A stretch of 64,000 nucleotides of DNA from Pseudomonas sp. TCU-HL1 (GCF_001708505.1 NZ_CP015992.1:1736001-1800000), one strand, 5' to 3'; counted from the first letter of the stretch, positions 16,677 to 25,950 are shown. Made by a program: numbers and translations. Notes: a model not told the origin generated them from the letters alone.

Positions 16677-16808
16677 ATGAGCAACCAACTCCCTCGGGTT
16701 GCGATTTCCCTTCTTCTGGTCAGCAGTTTCCTTTCTGCTTGTGCGTCCACGTCCAGCGATGGCGGTCGCGCGAAGAATCGCCGGGTCGAGATCCACATCG
16801 ATCGCTGA
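16677..16808 (+). CDS. Mini-OmpA lipoprotein: signal peptide fused to the OmpA tail
   Basis: 43 codons. Residues 1-22 are a lipoprotein signal (ISLLLVSSFLSAC, Cys22); after a short serine linker the last 13 residues RAKNRRVEIHIDR match the C-terminus of the upstream OmpA protein (RAMNRRVEIQIDR). It looks like a tandem duplicate of that gene that lost the whole middle in frame, leaving start, lipobox, end and stop intact. It could make a tiny lipoprotein or be a relic. Its ribosome-binding site is held in a hairpin. Confidence 0.7.
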   Translation: MSNQLPRVAISLLLVSSFLSACASTSSDGGRAKNRRVEIHIDR

Positions 16809-16859
16809 GTGATTCGATGGCCTCGCGTGCGAAGGCTGGCCTTGACCTCCGCGCATTTT

Positions 16860-16885
16860 CCGGCGACGCACTGGTGCGTCGCCGG
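16860..16885 (+). terminator. Hairpin after mini-OmpA
   Basis: Perfect 11-bp stem CCGGCGACGCA / TGCGTCGCCGG with a CTGG loop. Weak T-content downstream. Confidence 0.5.
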
Positions 16886-16933
16886 GCTTCGGCGTATGTT
16901 CCGCAAAACTAGAAAAATGCCAGGAGGAGAGGC

Positions 16934-17212
16934 ATGCGTTTATTCATGGGGCTGGGCAAGGTCATTGCCCTGTTGTTCTGGCTGGTGGTCATCGCCAACC
17001 TGCTCTCACCGTTCACCAGACCGTTTGAAATGCTGCTCAATGGCGCCGGAATCCTGCTGATCCTGGTGCATCTGCTGGAAATCATGCTGTTCAATTCGCT
17101 GCTGCGCGATCGTGCCAGTCCCTGGATGGATCGTCTGCAACTGCTCCTTTTCGGCGTCTTTCACCTGCTCAGCATTCCTCGCCACCGTACCCAGGGGGCC
17201 GGCCATGCGTAA
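16934..17212 (+). CDS. DUF1145 family small membrane protein
   Basis: 92 residues. Two to three membrane helices: IALLFWLVVIANLL near 10-23, MLLNGAGILLILVHLLEIMLF at 33-53, and a third amphipathic segment. Fits the DUF1145 pattern of pseudomonads. AGGAGAG precedes the ATG. Its end overlaps the next gene by 8 bases. Function unknown. Confidence 0.82.
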   Translation: MRLFMGLGKVIALLFWLVVIANLLSPFTRPFEMLLNGAGILLILVHLLEIMLFNSLLRDRASPWMDRLQLLLFGVFHLLSIPRHRTQGAGHA

Positions 17213-17966
17213 GCTATTACTGCTGACTGCGTTGATCGCCCCTTTGGCTCTGGCAGAGGGGCAGGTCAAGGTGGATGCCCACAACTTTCTCAAGCTGCCG
17301 CATCGTACCGGCAGCCTCAGTCTCGACCACGTCGAAGTCGCCGATTACGCCACCCTGTTGATCCCGGCGGGTGTCACCGAATTGCGTATCGGTGAGCTGC
17401 GTATGGGGCGTGAGGCGCGCCTGGGCATTGCCCCGGCCGAGCAGCCATTCCGCCTGGAGGTGCAACGCGGCGAGATTGGTACCGGAAGCCACATTACTGC
17501 GTCGGGTTCGGCTGGCAGCATGAGCAGGCCGGCCAGCGGCGGGCGTCATCTTGATTTGCGCTTCGTGGATGTCCAGGTGAGCGAGATGACCCTGGACGTG
17601 CGCGGCGGCATCGGCGCGCCGGGGCGTCCGGGGCTGGATGGCGCCGATGGCGATGCTGCTGGATGCCTCTGGGGCCAGGCGGAGCGCGGTTGGGATGGTC
17701 AGTCGGGGAGCGATGGCCAGACTGGCGGTGCGGGCGGGCAGGTCCGTCTGGAGGTTCCTGAAACCTTCCCGGTCGAGCTGTTGCGCGTTCGTCTGGACGG
17801 TGGCGCTGGCGGTGCCGCAGGCGAGGGCGGAGCCGGCGGCCTTGGCGGTTCCGGCAAGGGCTGCCTGATTTATCGGGCCGACGGCGCGAAGGAAGGCCGC
17901 GCTGGCCAACCCGGCTTGCCTGGTGCTGCCGGTAGCGCCGGCAGCCTCAAGGTCGTGCGTTTCTGA
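17205..17966 (+). CDS. Secreted protein with collagen-like Gly-rich stretches
   Basis: 253 residues from the ATG at 17205, which gives a clean Sec signal (MRKLLLLTALIAPLALAEG). After a beta-rich middle (residues 20-125) come Gly-X-Y-like runs (GAPGRPGLDGADGD; GAGGAAGEGGAGGLGG; GQPGLPGAAGSAG) separated by a strand segment. Two cysteines flank the Gly-rich regions. Probably periplasmic or surface-exposed. I recall a hypothetical gene at this place in P. aeruginosa but no known function. Confidence 0.8.
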   Translation: MRKLLLLTALIAPLALAEGQVKVDAHNFLKLPHRTGSLSLDHVEVADYATLLIPAGVTELRIGELRMGREARLGIAPAEQPFRLEVQRGEIGTGSHITASGSAGSMSRPASGGRHLDLRFVDVQVSEMTLDVRGGIGAPGRPGLDGADGDAAGCLWGQAERGWDGQSGSDGQTGGAGGQVRLEVPETFPVELLRVRLDGGAGGAAGEGGAGGLGGSGKGCLIYRADGAKEGRAGQPGLPGAAGSAGSLKVVRF

Positions 17967-17974
17967 TCAGCCAG

Positions 17975-17996
17975 GGACGCACAGGGATGTGCGTCC
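17975..17996. terminator. Hairpin between convergent genes
   Basis: Perfect 9-bp stem GGACGCACA / TGTGCGTCC with a GGGA loop, between the stops at 17966 and 18000. Could serve both genes; no strong T-tract. Confidence 0.5.
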
Positions 17997-17999
17997 GAT

Positions 18000-18464
18000 T
18001 CAGAAGCTGGGTCGGATGGCGACGATAGTCACCAACGCCATCCCGATCAGCAGGTTGAACCCCACCACACGACGGATGCGACCCAGCACCGCGCCACCTT
18101 CTGGCCAGTTCTCCGCGTTTACCGCGGCCCGCAGTTGCGGCAGCAGCAGCGCGCTGACCCGCAGGAACAGCGCAAGCATGGCCACATAAAGGCCAATCAT
18201 CATGTGCACGTAGCGCGGCGCCGCCTCCATGCTGGCGTATGACAGGTGCAGCATGCCGACCCCGGTGAAGGGCAGTACCAACACTGCCGGCCACACCCAC
18301 AGGAAGAAGCGACGAAACACATCCAGCCACAGGCGCAGCCGGGCGGGTGGTTCCAGAACCTGCACAGCAGCTGGCCTCAGGATCATCCAGGCGAAGAACA
18401 TGCCGCCGACCCAGATCAGGGCGGCCAGCAGGTGCAGGGCATAAAGGGCGGCGTGGGCAGTCAT
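18000..18464 (-). CDS. CopD-family four-helix membrane protein
   Basis: 154 residues with four hydrophobic helices. His residues sit in the first helix (LYALHLLAALIWVGGMFFAW) and third region (YVHMMIGLYVAMLALF), the pattern of CopD-related or cytochrome-b-like heme/copper membrane proteins. Ligand unknown. Divergent from dinG. Confidence 0.8.
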   Translation of the reverse strand: MTAHAALYALHLLAALIWVGGMFFAWMILRPAAVQVLEPPARLRLWLDVFRRFFLWVWPAVLVLPFTGVGMLHLSYASMEAAPRYVHMMIGLYVAMLALFLRVSALLLPQLRAAVNAENWPEGGAVLGRIRRVVGFNLLIGMALVTIVAIRPSF

Positions 18465-18562
18465 CCGGTCAGCTCCATTCGGCGGGTAAAAGAAGGCGCG
18501 CTATCATAGCCGTCCTGTTAAAGTACTGAAAATTTATCCAGCTATTCCCGCCGCAATCACCC

Positions 18563-20707
18563 ATGCTCAGCACCGAACTCAAGTCCCAGATCCAGGGCGC
18601 CTACAGCCGTTTCCTCGAAGCCAAGGGGCTCAAGGCCCGTTATGGCCAGCGCCTGATGATCGCCGAGGTGGCCAAGGTCCTGGGCGCCATTCCCGTGGAT
18701 GACGAAGGGCACCGCGAAGGCGAGCCTGCTGTCGTGGCGGTGGAGGCGGGCACCGGTACCGGCAAGACGGTGGCCTACAGCCTGGCGACCATTCCCGCGG
18801 CCAAGGCCGCCGGCAAGCGTCTGGTGATCGCGACCGCCACCGTGGCGCTGCAGGAGCAGATCGTTCACAAGGACCTGCCGGACCTGATGCGTAACAGCGG
18901 GCTCAACTTCAGCTTCGCCCTGGCCAAGGGCCGTGGTCGCTACCTGTGCCTGTCCAAGCTCGACATGCTTTTGCAGGAAGGCCAGGCGCAGAGCGCTACT
19001 GCCCAGTTGTTCGCCGACGAAGGCTTCAACATCACGGTCGATGAGAATGGGCAGAAACTGCTCAACCAGATGATCGAACGCCTGGCCGGCAACCGCTGGG
19101 ATGGCGACCGCGACTCCTGGCCCGAAGCCATCGAGGACCAGGACTGGGCCCGTGTCACCACCGATCACAGCCAGTGCACCAAGCGCCACTGCCCTAACTT
19201 CCAGCAATGCGCTTTCTATAAAGCGCGGGAAGGCATGACCAAGGTGGACGTCATCGTCACCAACCACGACATGGTGCTGGCCGACTTGGCGCTGGGCGGC
19301 GGCGCCGTGCTGCCTGACCCGCGCGATACCCTCTACGTCTTCGACGAAGGCCACCATCTGCCGGACAAGGCCATCGGCCACTTCGCCCATTACACCCGCC
19401 TGCGCTCTACCGCTGACTGGCTGGAACAGGTGGCCAAGAACCTGACCAAACTGCTGGCGCAAAACCCCTTGCCGGGTGATTTCGGACGCCTGGTCGAGGG
19501 CGTGCCCGAGCTGGCGCGGGAAATTCGCACCCAGCAGCAGTTCATGTTCAACGCCTGCGAAGAGATCGCTGATTTCCGTGCCGGTGAAGACATGGAAGGG
19601 CGTGACCGTCCCCGCCACCGTTTCGAGGCAGGTGTGATTCCCGAGCACCTGCGGGAGCTGGGCATCGAGCTGAAGAAGGGTTTCTCCAGACTTCATGACG
19701 TTTTCACCCGTCTTACCGAACTGCTCAAGGAAGCGATGGACGGGGAGGGCAGCATTGGCATCGCCGGCCACCAGGCGGAAGAGTGGTACCCGCTGTTCGG
19801 CAGCCTGCTGACCCGTGCCCAGGGCAACTGGGAACTGTGGACTGCCTTCACCACCGAAGACCCGGAGAACAGCCCGCCTATGGCGCGCTGGCTGACCCTG
19901 GCGGAAAGCGGCGCGCTGCACGATATCGAAGTCAACGCCAGCCCGATCCTGGCCGCCGAGACCTTGCGCCGCAATTTGTGGAACGTCGCCTACGGCGCGC
20001 TGGTGACTTCCGCGACCCTGACCGCCCTCGGCAAGTTCGACCGTTTCCGCATGCGCGCCGGCCTGCCGAAGATCGCCGTTACCGCCGTGGTGCCCAGCCC
20101 CTTCCATCATGCGGACGCCGGCCTGCTGCGCGTGCCGGACCTCAAGGCCGATCCTCGCGACGCGGCTGCCCATACCGCAGCCATCGTGCGTGAGCTGCCG
20201 GGCCTGGTAGAAGGCGCGCGCGGTACCCTGGTGCTGTTCGCCTCGCGCCGGCAGATGCAGGACGTGTTCGAGGGCCTGGAGCGCGACTGGCGCAAGCGTG
20301 TGCTGATCCAGGGCAACCTGTCCAAGCAGGAAACCCTGAACAAACACAAGGCGCGGGTGGACGACGGCGAGGCGAGCGTGCTCTTCGGTCTGGCCAGTTT
20401 TGCCGAGGGCGTCGACTTGCCGGGCGCCTACTGCGAACACGTGGTGATCGCCAAGATTCCCTTTGCCGTACCGGACGACCCGGTGGAGGCCGCGCTGTCC
20501 GACTGGATTGAAGCCCGAGGCGGCAATCCCTTCATGGAAATCGCCGTGCCCGACGCCTCCCTGCGCCTGGTGCAGGCCTGCGGTCGCCTGCTGCGTACCG
20601 AAGCCGACCGCGGCACCATCACCCTGCTGGACCGACGCGTGGTGACCCAGCGTTATGGGCGCGCCATCCTCGATGCGCTCCCGCCCTTCCGTCGCGAGAT
20701 CGCCTGA
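18563..20707 (+). CDS. dinG: ATP-dependent DNA helicase DinG
   Basis: 714 residues. Fe-S superfamily 2 helicase (XPD-like, 5'-3'), involved in resolving R-loops and replication-transcription conflicts. Walker A EAGTGTGKT at 61-69; Fe-S ligands Cys129, Cys205, Cys210, Cys216; DEGHH box at 261-265; C-terminal motif VI region LVQACGRLLRTEADRG. Length matches the family. A 60-bp spacer separates it from the next gene's upstream region, and I see no LexA box at its promoter. Confidence 0.95.
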   Translation: MLSTELKSQIQGAYSRFLEAKGLKARYGQRLMIAEVAKVLGAIPVDDEGHREGEPAVVAVEAGTGTGKTVAYSLATIPAAKAAGKRLVIATATVALQEQIVHKDLPDLMRNSGLNFSFALAKGRGRYLCLSKLDMLLQEGQAQSATAQLFADEGFNITVDENGQKLLNQMIERLAGNRWDGDRDSWPEAIEDQDWARVTTDHSQCTKRHCPNFQQCAFYKAREGMTKVDVIVTNHDMVLADLALGGGAVLPDPRDTLYVFDEGHHLPDKAIGHFAHYTRLRSTADWLEQVAKNLTKLLAQNPLPGDFGRLVEGVPELAREIRTQQQFMFNACEEIADFRAGEDMEGRDRPRHRFEAGVIPEHLRELGIELKKGFSRLHDVFTRLTELLKEAMDGEGSIGIAGHQAEEWYPLFGSLLTRAQGNWELWTAFTTEDPENSPPMARWLTLAESGALHDIEVNASPILAAETLRRNLWNVAYGALVTSATLTALGKFDRFRMRAGLPKIAVTAVVPSPFHHADAGLLRVPDLKADPRDAAAHTAAIVRELPGLVEGARGTLVLFASRRQMQDVFEGLERDWRKRVLIQGNLSKQETLNKHKARVDDGEASVLFGLASFAEGVDLPGAYCEHVVIAKIPFAVPDDPVEAALSDWIEARGGNPFMEIAVPDASLRLVQACGRLLRTEADRGTITLLDRRVVTQRYGRAILDALPPFRREIA

Positions 20708-20871
20708 CACAGTACTGCCCTTGACGCTGTGCGCCCCCCATCTGCGATGATGCCGGGGTTTATGCGGGTGCCCACCGCCCCCGCCTTGTCCCGCTTCGTT
20801 TTGTCGCACCTTTGGCGAGATACGAATTTTTTGCGGTCTATGCACAGCATTCTCTTGGGAACTCCGGTCCG

Positions 20872-23163
20872 ATGCTTTCGACACCCAAACGCCCCCTCGT
20901 CCTGGCCATCCTCCTCGGGATGTCGGGAATCCCCCTGGCTGCGCAGGCAGAGACCCTGTTCAACTTCGTCCGCCCGCTGGACGCCGTGCAGGTGGTGACC
21001 CAGGACGCCAACCTGCCGAGCGTGACCGCCGAATCCACCGCCAATGGCGAAATCCTTCGCCGGCTCACCTTCAATGCCGCCGAGAAGCCCAGCCTGCGCC
21101 TGACCCCGCAGTCGGGAAGCTGGGACTGGTCCAAGGCCGAGGCCATGAGCCTGCGCATCCAGAGCGCGCAGGATTGGGCCATTACCCTGGATGTCGCCAT
21201 CGAAAGCACCGACGGCAAGGTCCTGACCACGCAAGTGGCGCTGCCGGCCGGTCCGGCCCAGACAGTGCTGATTCCCCTGGCTGCAACATCGCCCAACGTC
21301 CACGGCATGCGTGCAGCGCCGCCTGTGCCCTGGACCCGTGACGGCAAGCGCTGGCTGCCGGCCACGCTGGTGAACGGCGAACTGGATCGCAGCAAGGTCG
21401 CCTCCGTGACCCTTTCGCTGAACCAGCCGAGCGCGGCCCAGAACGTGCTGCTCGGTCGCTTCGGCACTGAACAGGATGATCAGCAGGAGGCGCTTTACGA
21501 CGGCCTGATGGACGCTTACGGCCAGTACGCCCGTGCTGACTGGCCGGGCAAGGTGAAGAACGACGCGCAACTGAAAAGGGGCGCCGAGGATGAGGCGAAG
21601 CAAGTCGCCGGCTGGATGGCCAAGTTGCCGCAGCAGGACACCTATGGTGGCTGGCTGGGCGGCGAGACCTTCGAGGCCAGTGGCTTCTTCCGCACCGAGA
21701 AACGCAACGGCCGCTGGTTCCTCGTGACCCCCGAGGGCCATCCATTCTTCTCTTTGGGCGTCAACGCGGTGACACCCGGCCTGAGCCAGACCTACGTCGA
21801 AGGCCGCGAGGCGATGTTCAAGGCCCTGCCCAAGGACAACGAGCCCCTGGCTACTCACTTCGGCAAGGGCGACGACCGTGCCGACACGGATGCCAACCAG
21901 GGTCGCGCATTCAACCAGGGCCGCTGGTACGACTTCTACGGCGCCAACATCGAGCGCACCTACGGTAGTAACGATCCGCAGCGCTGGGTCAGCCACAGCC
22001 TGGATCGCCTGAAAGCCTGGGGCTTCAATACCGTCGGCAACTGGAGCGATGCGGCCTTCAATTCCAGCCAGCGCATGCCCTATACCTTGCCGCTGTCCAT
22101 TCATGGTGACTACGCCACCATCAAGACCGGCTTCGACTGGTGGGGCGGCATGCCCGACCCCTTCGACCCACGCTTCGCCATGGCGGCGGAAAGGGCTATC
22201 GCCATTGCTGCCCGCGACCACCGTGACGACCCCTGGCTACTCGGCTTCTTCGCCGATAACGAACTCGCCTGGGGTGGCCATGGCGAGGACCCGAAAGCCC
22301 GCTATGCGCTGGCCTACGGCACCCTGCGCCTGACCACCGATGTGCCGGCCAAGCGCGCCTTCCTCAAGCAGTTGCGCGACAAGTACCGCAACCAGCAAGG
22401 GCTCTCCAAGGCCTGGGGCATTGAGTTGCAGGCCTGGGAACTGATGGAAGACCCCGGCTTCGAACCGCCGCAGCCGAGCCCCGAATACCCGGCCATCGAG
22501 GAAGACTTCAAACGCTTCCAGCGCTTCTATGCCGACACCTATTTCAAGACCATTGCCGACTCGATGAAGTGGCATGCGCCCAACCACATGCTGCTGGGGG
22601 GGCGCTTCGCCGCCACCGTGCCAGAGGCCATTGAGTCCTGCGCGCAGTACTGCGACGTGATCAGCTTCAACCGTTATACCCGCGAGCCGCAGCATGGGCT
22701 GGACATGGACCTGCTGCGCCGCCTGGACAAGCCGTTGATGATTACCGAGTACCACTTCGGCTCTCGTGATCGCGGCCCGTTCTGGGGTGGCGTGTCGGAG
22801 GTGTACAAGGAGGAAGAGCGTGGTCCGGCCTACGCCAACTTCGTGAAAAAGGCTGCCGAGGAACCGCTGATCGTCGGCGCTCACTGGTTCCAGTACCTCG
22901 ACCAGCCTGCCACTGGCCGCCTGCTCGACGGCGAGAACGGTCATCTGGGGCTGGTGGGCATCACCGACCGCCCATGGCAAGGCTTCGTCGACGCGGTGCG
23001 CAAGGCAAACCTGAGCCTGGCGGCGGACATCAACAAGCCGCAGGAGTCCGGGGCGCCGGCTAAGCCTCAGCCCAAGGAAGCCGGCAAGCCAGCGGCTCAG
23101 CCCGAGGAGGGGGAAGCCGACCAGCCTGCCGCTGTGCAGCAGGAGGAAACCGGGAAGCCCTGA
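20872..23163 (+). CDS. Agarase-like glycoside hydrolase (GH-A clan), secreted
   Basis: 763 residues from the ATG at 20872, giving signal peptide MLSTPKRPLVLAILLGMSGIPLAAQA. Residues 30-200 form a beta-sandwich carbohydrate-binding-like region. A TIM-barrel domain follows with FFADNE (Glu464, likely acid/base) and MITEYHFG (Glu626, likely nucleophile), the layout of GH50-type beta-agarases. The last 45 residues are a Pro/Glu/Gln/Lys-rich tail with the repeated short motif AGKPA/TGKP. The natural substrate in a pseudomonad is unknown; it need not be agar. Confidence 0.82.
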   Translation: MLSTPKRPLVLAILLGMSGIPLAAQAETLFNFVRPLDAVQVVTQDANLPSVTAESTANGEILRRLTFNAAEKPSLRLTPQSGSWDWSKAEAMSLRIQSAQDWAITLDVAIESTDGKVLTTQVALPAGPAQTVLIPLAATSPNVHGMRAAPPVPWTRDGKRWLPATLVNGELDRSKVASVTLSLNQPSAAQNVLLGRFGTEQDDQQEALYDGLMDAYGQYARADWPGKVKNDAQLKRGAEDEAKQVAGWMAKLPQQDTYGGWLGGETFEASGFFRTEKRNGRWFLVTPEGHPFFSLGVNAVTPGLSQTYVEGREAMFKALPKDNEPLATHFGKGDDRADTDANQGRAFNQGRWYDFYGANIERTYGSNDPQRWVSHSLDRLKAWGFNTVGNWSDAAFNSSQRMPYTLPLSIHGDYATIKTGFDWWGGMPDPFDPRFAMAAERAIAIAARDHRDDPWLLGFFADNELAWGGHGEDPKARYALAYGTLRLTTDVPAKRAFLKQLRDKYRNQQGLSKAWGIELQAWELMEDPGFEPPQPSPEYPAIEEDFKRFQRFYADTYFKTIADSMKWHAPNHMLLGGRFAATVPEAIESCAQYCDVISFNRYTREPQHGLDMDLLRRLDKPLMITEYHFGSRDRGPFWGGVSEVYKEEERGPAYANFVKKAAEEPLIVGAHWFQYLDQPATGRLLDGENGHLGLVGITDRPWQGFVDAVRKANLSLAADINKPQESGAPAKPQPKEAGKPAAQPEEGEADQPAAVQQEETGKP

Positions 23164-23245
23164 TGGGCGACCCGTCTTCGGCACGGTTCACAAGGGGCGG
23201 CAAGGCTGGAACAATGCCGCCTCCATTTTCATCAGGAGCACGCCG

Positions 23246-24394
23246 GTGCAGACCCAGGGCTATTTCGACTTGCGCTTCGAGGCGGCCAGAGACGCGTTCG
23301 CCGACCTCTTCGCCGATCCCCAGGAGCGCGGTGCCGCGCTCTGCGTACAAGTCGGCGGGGAAACCGTGCTCGACCTCTGGGCCGGCGTGTCAGACAAGGA
23401 TGGCCAGGAAGCCTGGCACAGCGACACCATTCTCAACCTCTTCTCCTGCACCAAGCCCTTTGCGTCGGTGACCCTGCTGCAACTGGTGGGGGAGGGCAAG
23501 CTGGACCTCGACGCGCCCGTGGCACGTTATTGGCCGGAGTTCGCCGCCGCCGGTAAGGCGCGCATCAGCGTTCGGCAATTGCTTTGCCACCGGGCCGGCC
23601 TGCCGGCGATTCGCGCCACGCTGCCGGCGGAGGCCCTCTACGACTGGGACGCGATGACCGCCGCCCTGGCGGCTGAGGAACCCTGGTGGACGCCCGGTGA
23701 GGCGCATGGCTATGCGCCGATCACCTACGGTTGGCTGGTAGGCGAGCTCATTCGCCGGGCCGATGGCCGTGGTCCGGGCGAGGCCATCGCGGCCCGCGTC
23801 GCCAAGCCCCTCGGACTGGATTTCCATGTCGGCCTGGATGACGCCGAGTTCCACCGGGTCGCCCACATCGCCCGCGCCAAGGGCAACATGGGCGATGCTG
23901 CTGCGCAGCGTCTGCTCAAGAGCATGATGACCGAGCCGAACTCGCTCAGTACCCGTTCCTTCACCAATCCACCGTCGATCATGACCAGCACCAACAAGCC
24001 GGAATGGCGGCGCATGCAGCAACCAGCGGCCAATGGCCACGGCAATGCGCGCAGCCTGGCCGGTTTCTATGCCGGCCTGCTGGAAGGCCAGGTGCTGGAT
24101 TCGGAACTGCTCGGCGAGCTGACGCGCGAACACGCCCGGGGCGAGGACCTCACCTTGCTCACGGCCACCCGCTTTGGCCTGGGCTGCATGCTTGACCAGC
24201 CGGACGTGGCCAACGCCACCTATGGCCTGGGGCGCCATGCCTTCGGCCATCCTGGCGCAGGCGGCTCCAGCGGATTCGCCGATCCCGAGCGGGAGCTGGC
24301 CTTCGGCTTCGTTACCAACACCCTCGGCCCTTACGTATTGATGGACCCTCGCGCGCAGAAACTGGCGAGAGTGGTCAAGCAATGCCTGGGCTGA
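23246..24394 (+). CDS. EstB-type serine hydrolase (beta-lactamase family)
   Basis: 382 residues from a GTG start with AGGAGC upstream. Class C beta-lactamase fold: SCTK at 67-70 (SxxK nucleophile and base), Tyr161 in TYGW, and HPGAGGS near the end in place of the KTG box. Such proteins usually act as esterases rather than beta-lactamases. Follows the glycoside hydrolase by 80 bp; both may be expressed together. Confidence 0.88.
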   Translation: MQTQGYFDLRFEAARDAFADLFADPQERGAALCVQVGGETVLDLWAGVSDKDGQEAWHSDTILNLFSCTKPFASVTLLQLVGEGKLDLDAPVARYWPEFAAAGKARISVRQLLCHRAGLPAIRATLPAEALYDWDAMTAALAAEEPWWTPGEAHGYAPITYGWLVGELIRRADGRGPGEAIAARVAKPLGLDFHVGLDDAEFHRVAHIARAKGNMGDAAAQRLLKSMMTEPNSLSTRSFTNPPSIMTSTNKPEWRRMQQPAANGHGNARSLAGFYAGLLEGQVLDSELLGELTREHARGEDLTLLTATRFGLGCMLDQPDVANATYGLGRHAFGHPGAGGSSGFADPERELAFGFVTNTLGPYVLMDPRAQKLARVVKQCLG

Positions 24395-24528
24395 GCCACT
24401 CGTCAGATGCACAGATTTTTTCTTTGCTGATTAAAGGCTTGCCGCCAGAATTTAAGCTCGATTGTGAAATTAGATCGCCATCATTCTGGTGCTGGCGCGC
24501 GGCCCTCAGCGACTACGGAACCCTGCCC

Positions 24529-25248
24529 ATGAAGCTGTTCAAGATCTCTACCTTGATCCTCTGCATGACTGCGTCCGGCTGCAGCATGCTTGGCCACCAG
24601 AAGGCCGAGGCCCCCGCCAAACCCGTGAAAACCGCTTCCGCAAGCCACTGGTGGTGGCCCTTCGGCGGCGAAGAAAAAGCCAAGGCGGCCAAGGTTGCCA
24701 AGGTTGACGTCAAGGCCACCCAGGCCTGGCTCGACCAGTACGAGCCGCGCCTGCGCGAAGCCGCGAAGGGCAGCAAGCTGGAAGTGGAACGCCGTGAGAA
24801 TGTCCTGGTGGTGATCCTGCCGGTGGACCCGTCGTTCAACCCGGATCGCCCGAGTATGTTGCTGCCCATCACCCTGGGCCCCATTACGCGGGTGGCCAAG
24901 CTGGTGGAAGGCGATACCAAGACCGCCGTGCTGGTACTGGGTCATGCCGATTCATCGGGCAAGGCTGACCTCAACCGCAAACTCAGCCAGGAACGCGCCC
25001 AGTCCGTCGCGGCCATCTTCCGCCTGAGTGGCCTGCAGCGTGATCGCCTGTCCCTCAAGGGCCTGGGTTCGGACATGCCGCGCGCGGCCAACGACAGCCA
25101 GCAGGGCCGGGCGCTCAACCGCCGTGTCGAGCTGATCCTGACCCCTCAGGACACGCTGGTGGCGCTGCTCGCCCAGTACAACAAGCCGGCCAAGCCGGAG
25201 CAGGCTGGCAAGGCCGTGCAGGTGGTTGCGGCAGATCAAACCAAGTAG
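24529..25248 (+). CDS. OmpA-family lipoprotein
   Basis: 239 residues from ATG 24529 (MKLFKISTLILCMTASGCSML; lipobox ASGC, Cys18). The frame is open further left but gives no signal. The C-terminal OmpA domain (LVLGHADSSGKADLNRKLSQERAQSV, GRALNRRVEL) should bind peptidoglycan. PA1048-type by position before pdxH. The tail after the domain is Lys/Ala/Gln-rich. Confidence 0.9.
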   Translation: MKLFKISTLILCMTASGCSMLGHQKAEAPAKPVKTASASHWWWPFGGEEKAKAAKVAKVDVKATQAWLDQYEPRLREAAKGSKLEVERRENVLVVILPVDPSFNPDRPSMLLPITLGPITRVAKLVEGDTKTAVLVLGHADSSGKADLNRKLSQERAQSVAAIFRLSGLQRDRLSLKGLGSDMPRAANDSQQGRALNRRVELILTPQDTLVALLAQYNKPAKPEQAGKAVQVVAADQTK

Positions 25249-25296
25249 GCCTGGCTTGGGTAAGCTATTGGCTTTCCGAACACAGGACCGCTAATC

Positions 25297-25944
25297 ATGA
25301 CCCAGACCCTGGCCGATATGCGCCGTGACTACACCCGTGACGGGCTCAGCGAGGACCACGCGCCTGCCGAGCCCTTCAGCCTCTTCCGGCGCTGGTTCGG
25401 CGACGCGGTGAAGACTGAGCAACTGCCGGTCGAGCCCAACGCCATGACCCTCGCCACGGTGGACTCCCAGGGCCGTCCGCATTGCCGTGTACTGCTGCTC
25501 AAGGGCCTGGACGAATGCGGCTTCACCTTCTTCAGCAACTATGACAGCGCCAAGGGCGAGCAGCTCGCCGCCAACCCCTTCGCGGCCATGACCTTCTTCT
25601 GGCCGGCGCTGGAGCGCCAGGTGCGTATCGAAGGACGGGTGGAGCGAGTGACTCCGGGCGAATCCGACGCTTATTACCAGGTCCGCCCGCTGGGCAGCCG
25701 TCTGGGGGCCTGGGCTTCACCCCAGAGCCGGGTGATCCGTGATCGCGCGGAACTGGAGAGCCTGCTGGTGCAAACCGAACAGCGCTTCCTCGACCAGGCG
25801 CCCGCTTGTCCGCCGCATTGGGGCGGTTATCGCCTGCTGCCTGAGCGCATCGAGTTCTGGCAGGGGCGCTCGAGCCGCTTGCACGATCGCCTCAACTATC
25901 GCCTGCAGGATGGCGCCTGGGTTCGCGAGCGCCTGGCGCCCTGA
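25297..25944 (+). CDS. pdxH: Pyridoxamine 5'-phosphate oxidase
   Basis: 215 residues, family length. FMN enzyme making pyridoxal phosphate from PNP or PMP. Motifs: EPNAMTLATVDSQGRPHCRVLLLK, FFSNYDSAKGEQL, QVRIEGRVERV and the C-terminal RLHDRLNYR. Single gene. Confidence 0.95.
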   Translation: MTQTLADMRRDYTRDGLSEDHAPAEPFSLFRRWFGDAVKTEQLPVEPNAMTLATVDSQGRPHCRVLLLKGLDECGFTFFSNYDSAKGEQLAANPFAAMTFFWPALERQVRIEGRVERVTPGESDAYYQVRPLGSRLGAWASPQSRVIRDRAELESLLVQTEQRFLDQAPACPPHWGGYRLLPERIEFWQGRSSRLHDRLNYRLQDGAWVRERLAP

Positions 25945-25950
25945 GCCCCG

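Noticed and set aside
20708..20871. Extra N-terminal exten­sion of the agarase-like protein from an earlier start
   Set aside because: The upstream codons do not form a signal peptide; the ATG at 20872 gives a clean one.
18557..20884. 775-codon open frame antisense to dinG
   Set aside because: GC-rich third positions keep antisense frames open; the translation shows no domain and dinG is clear on the other strand.
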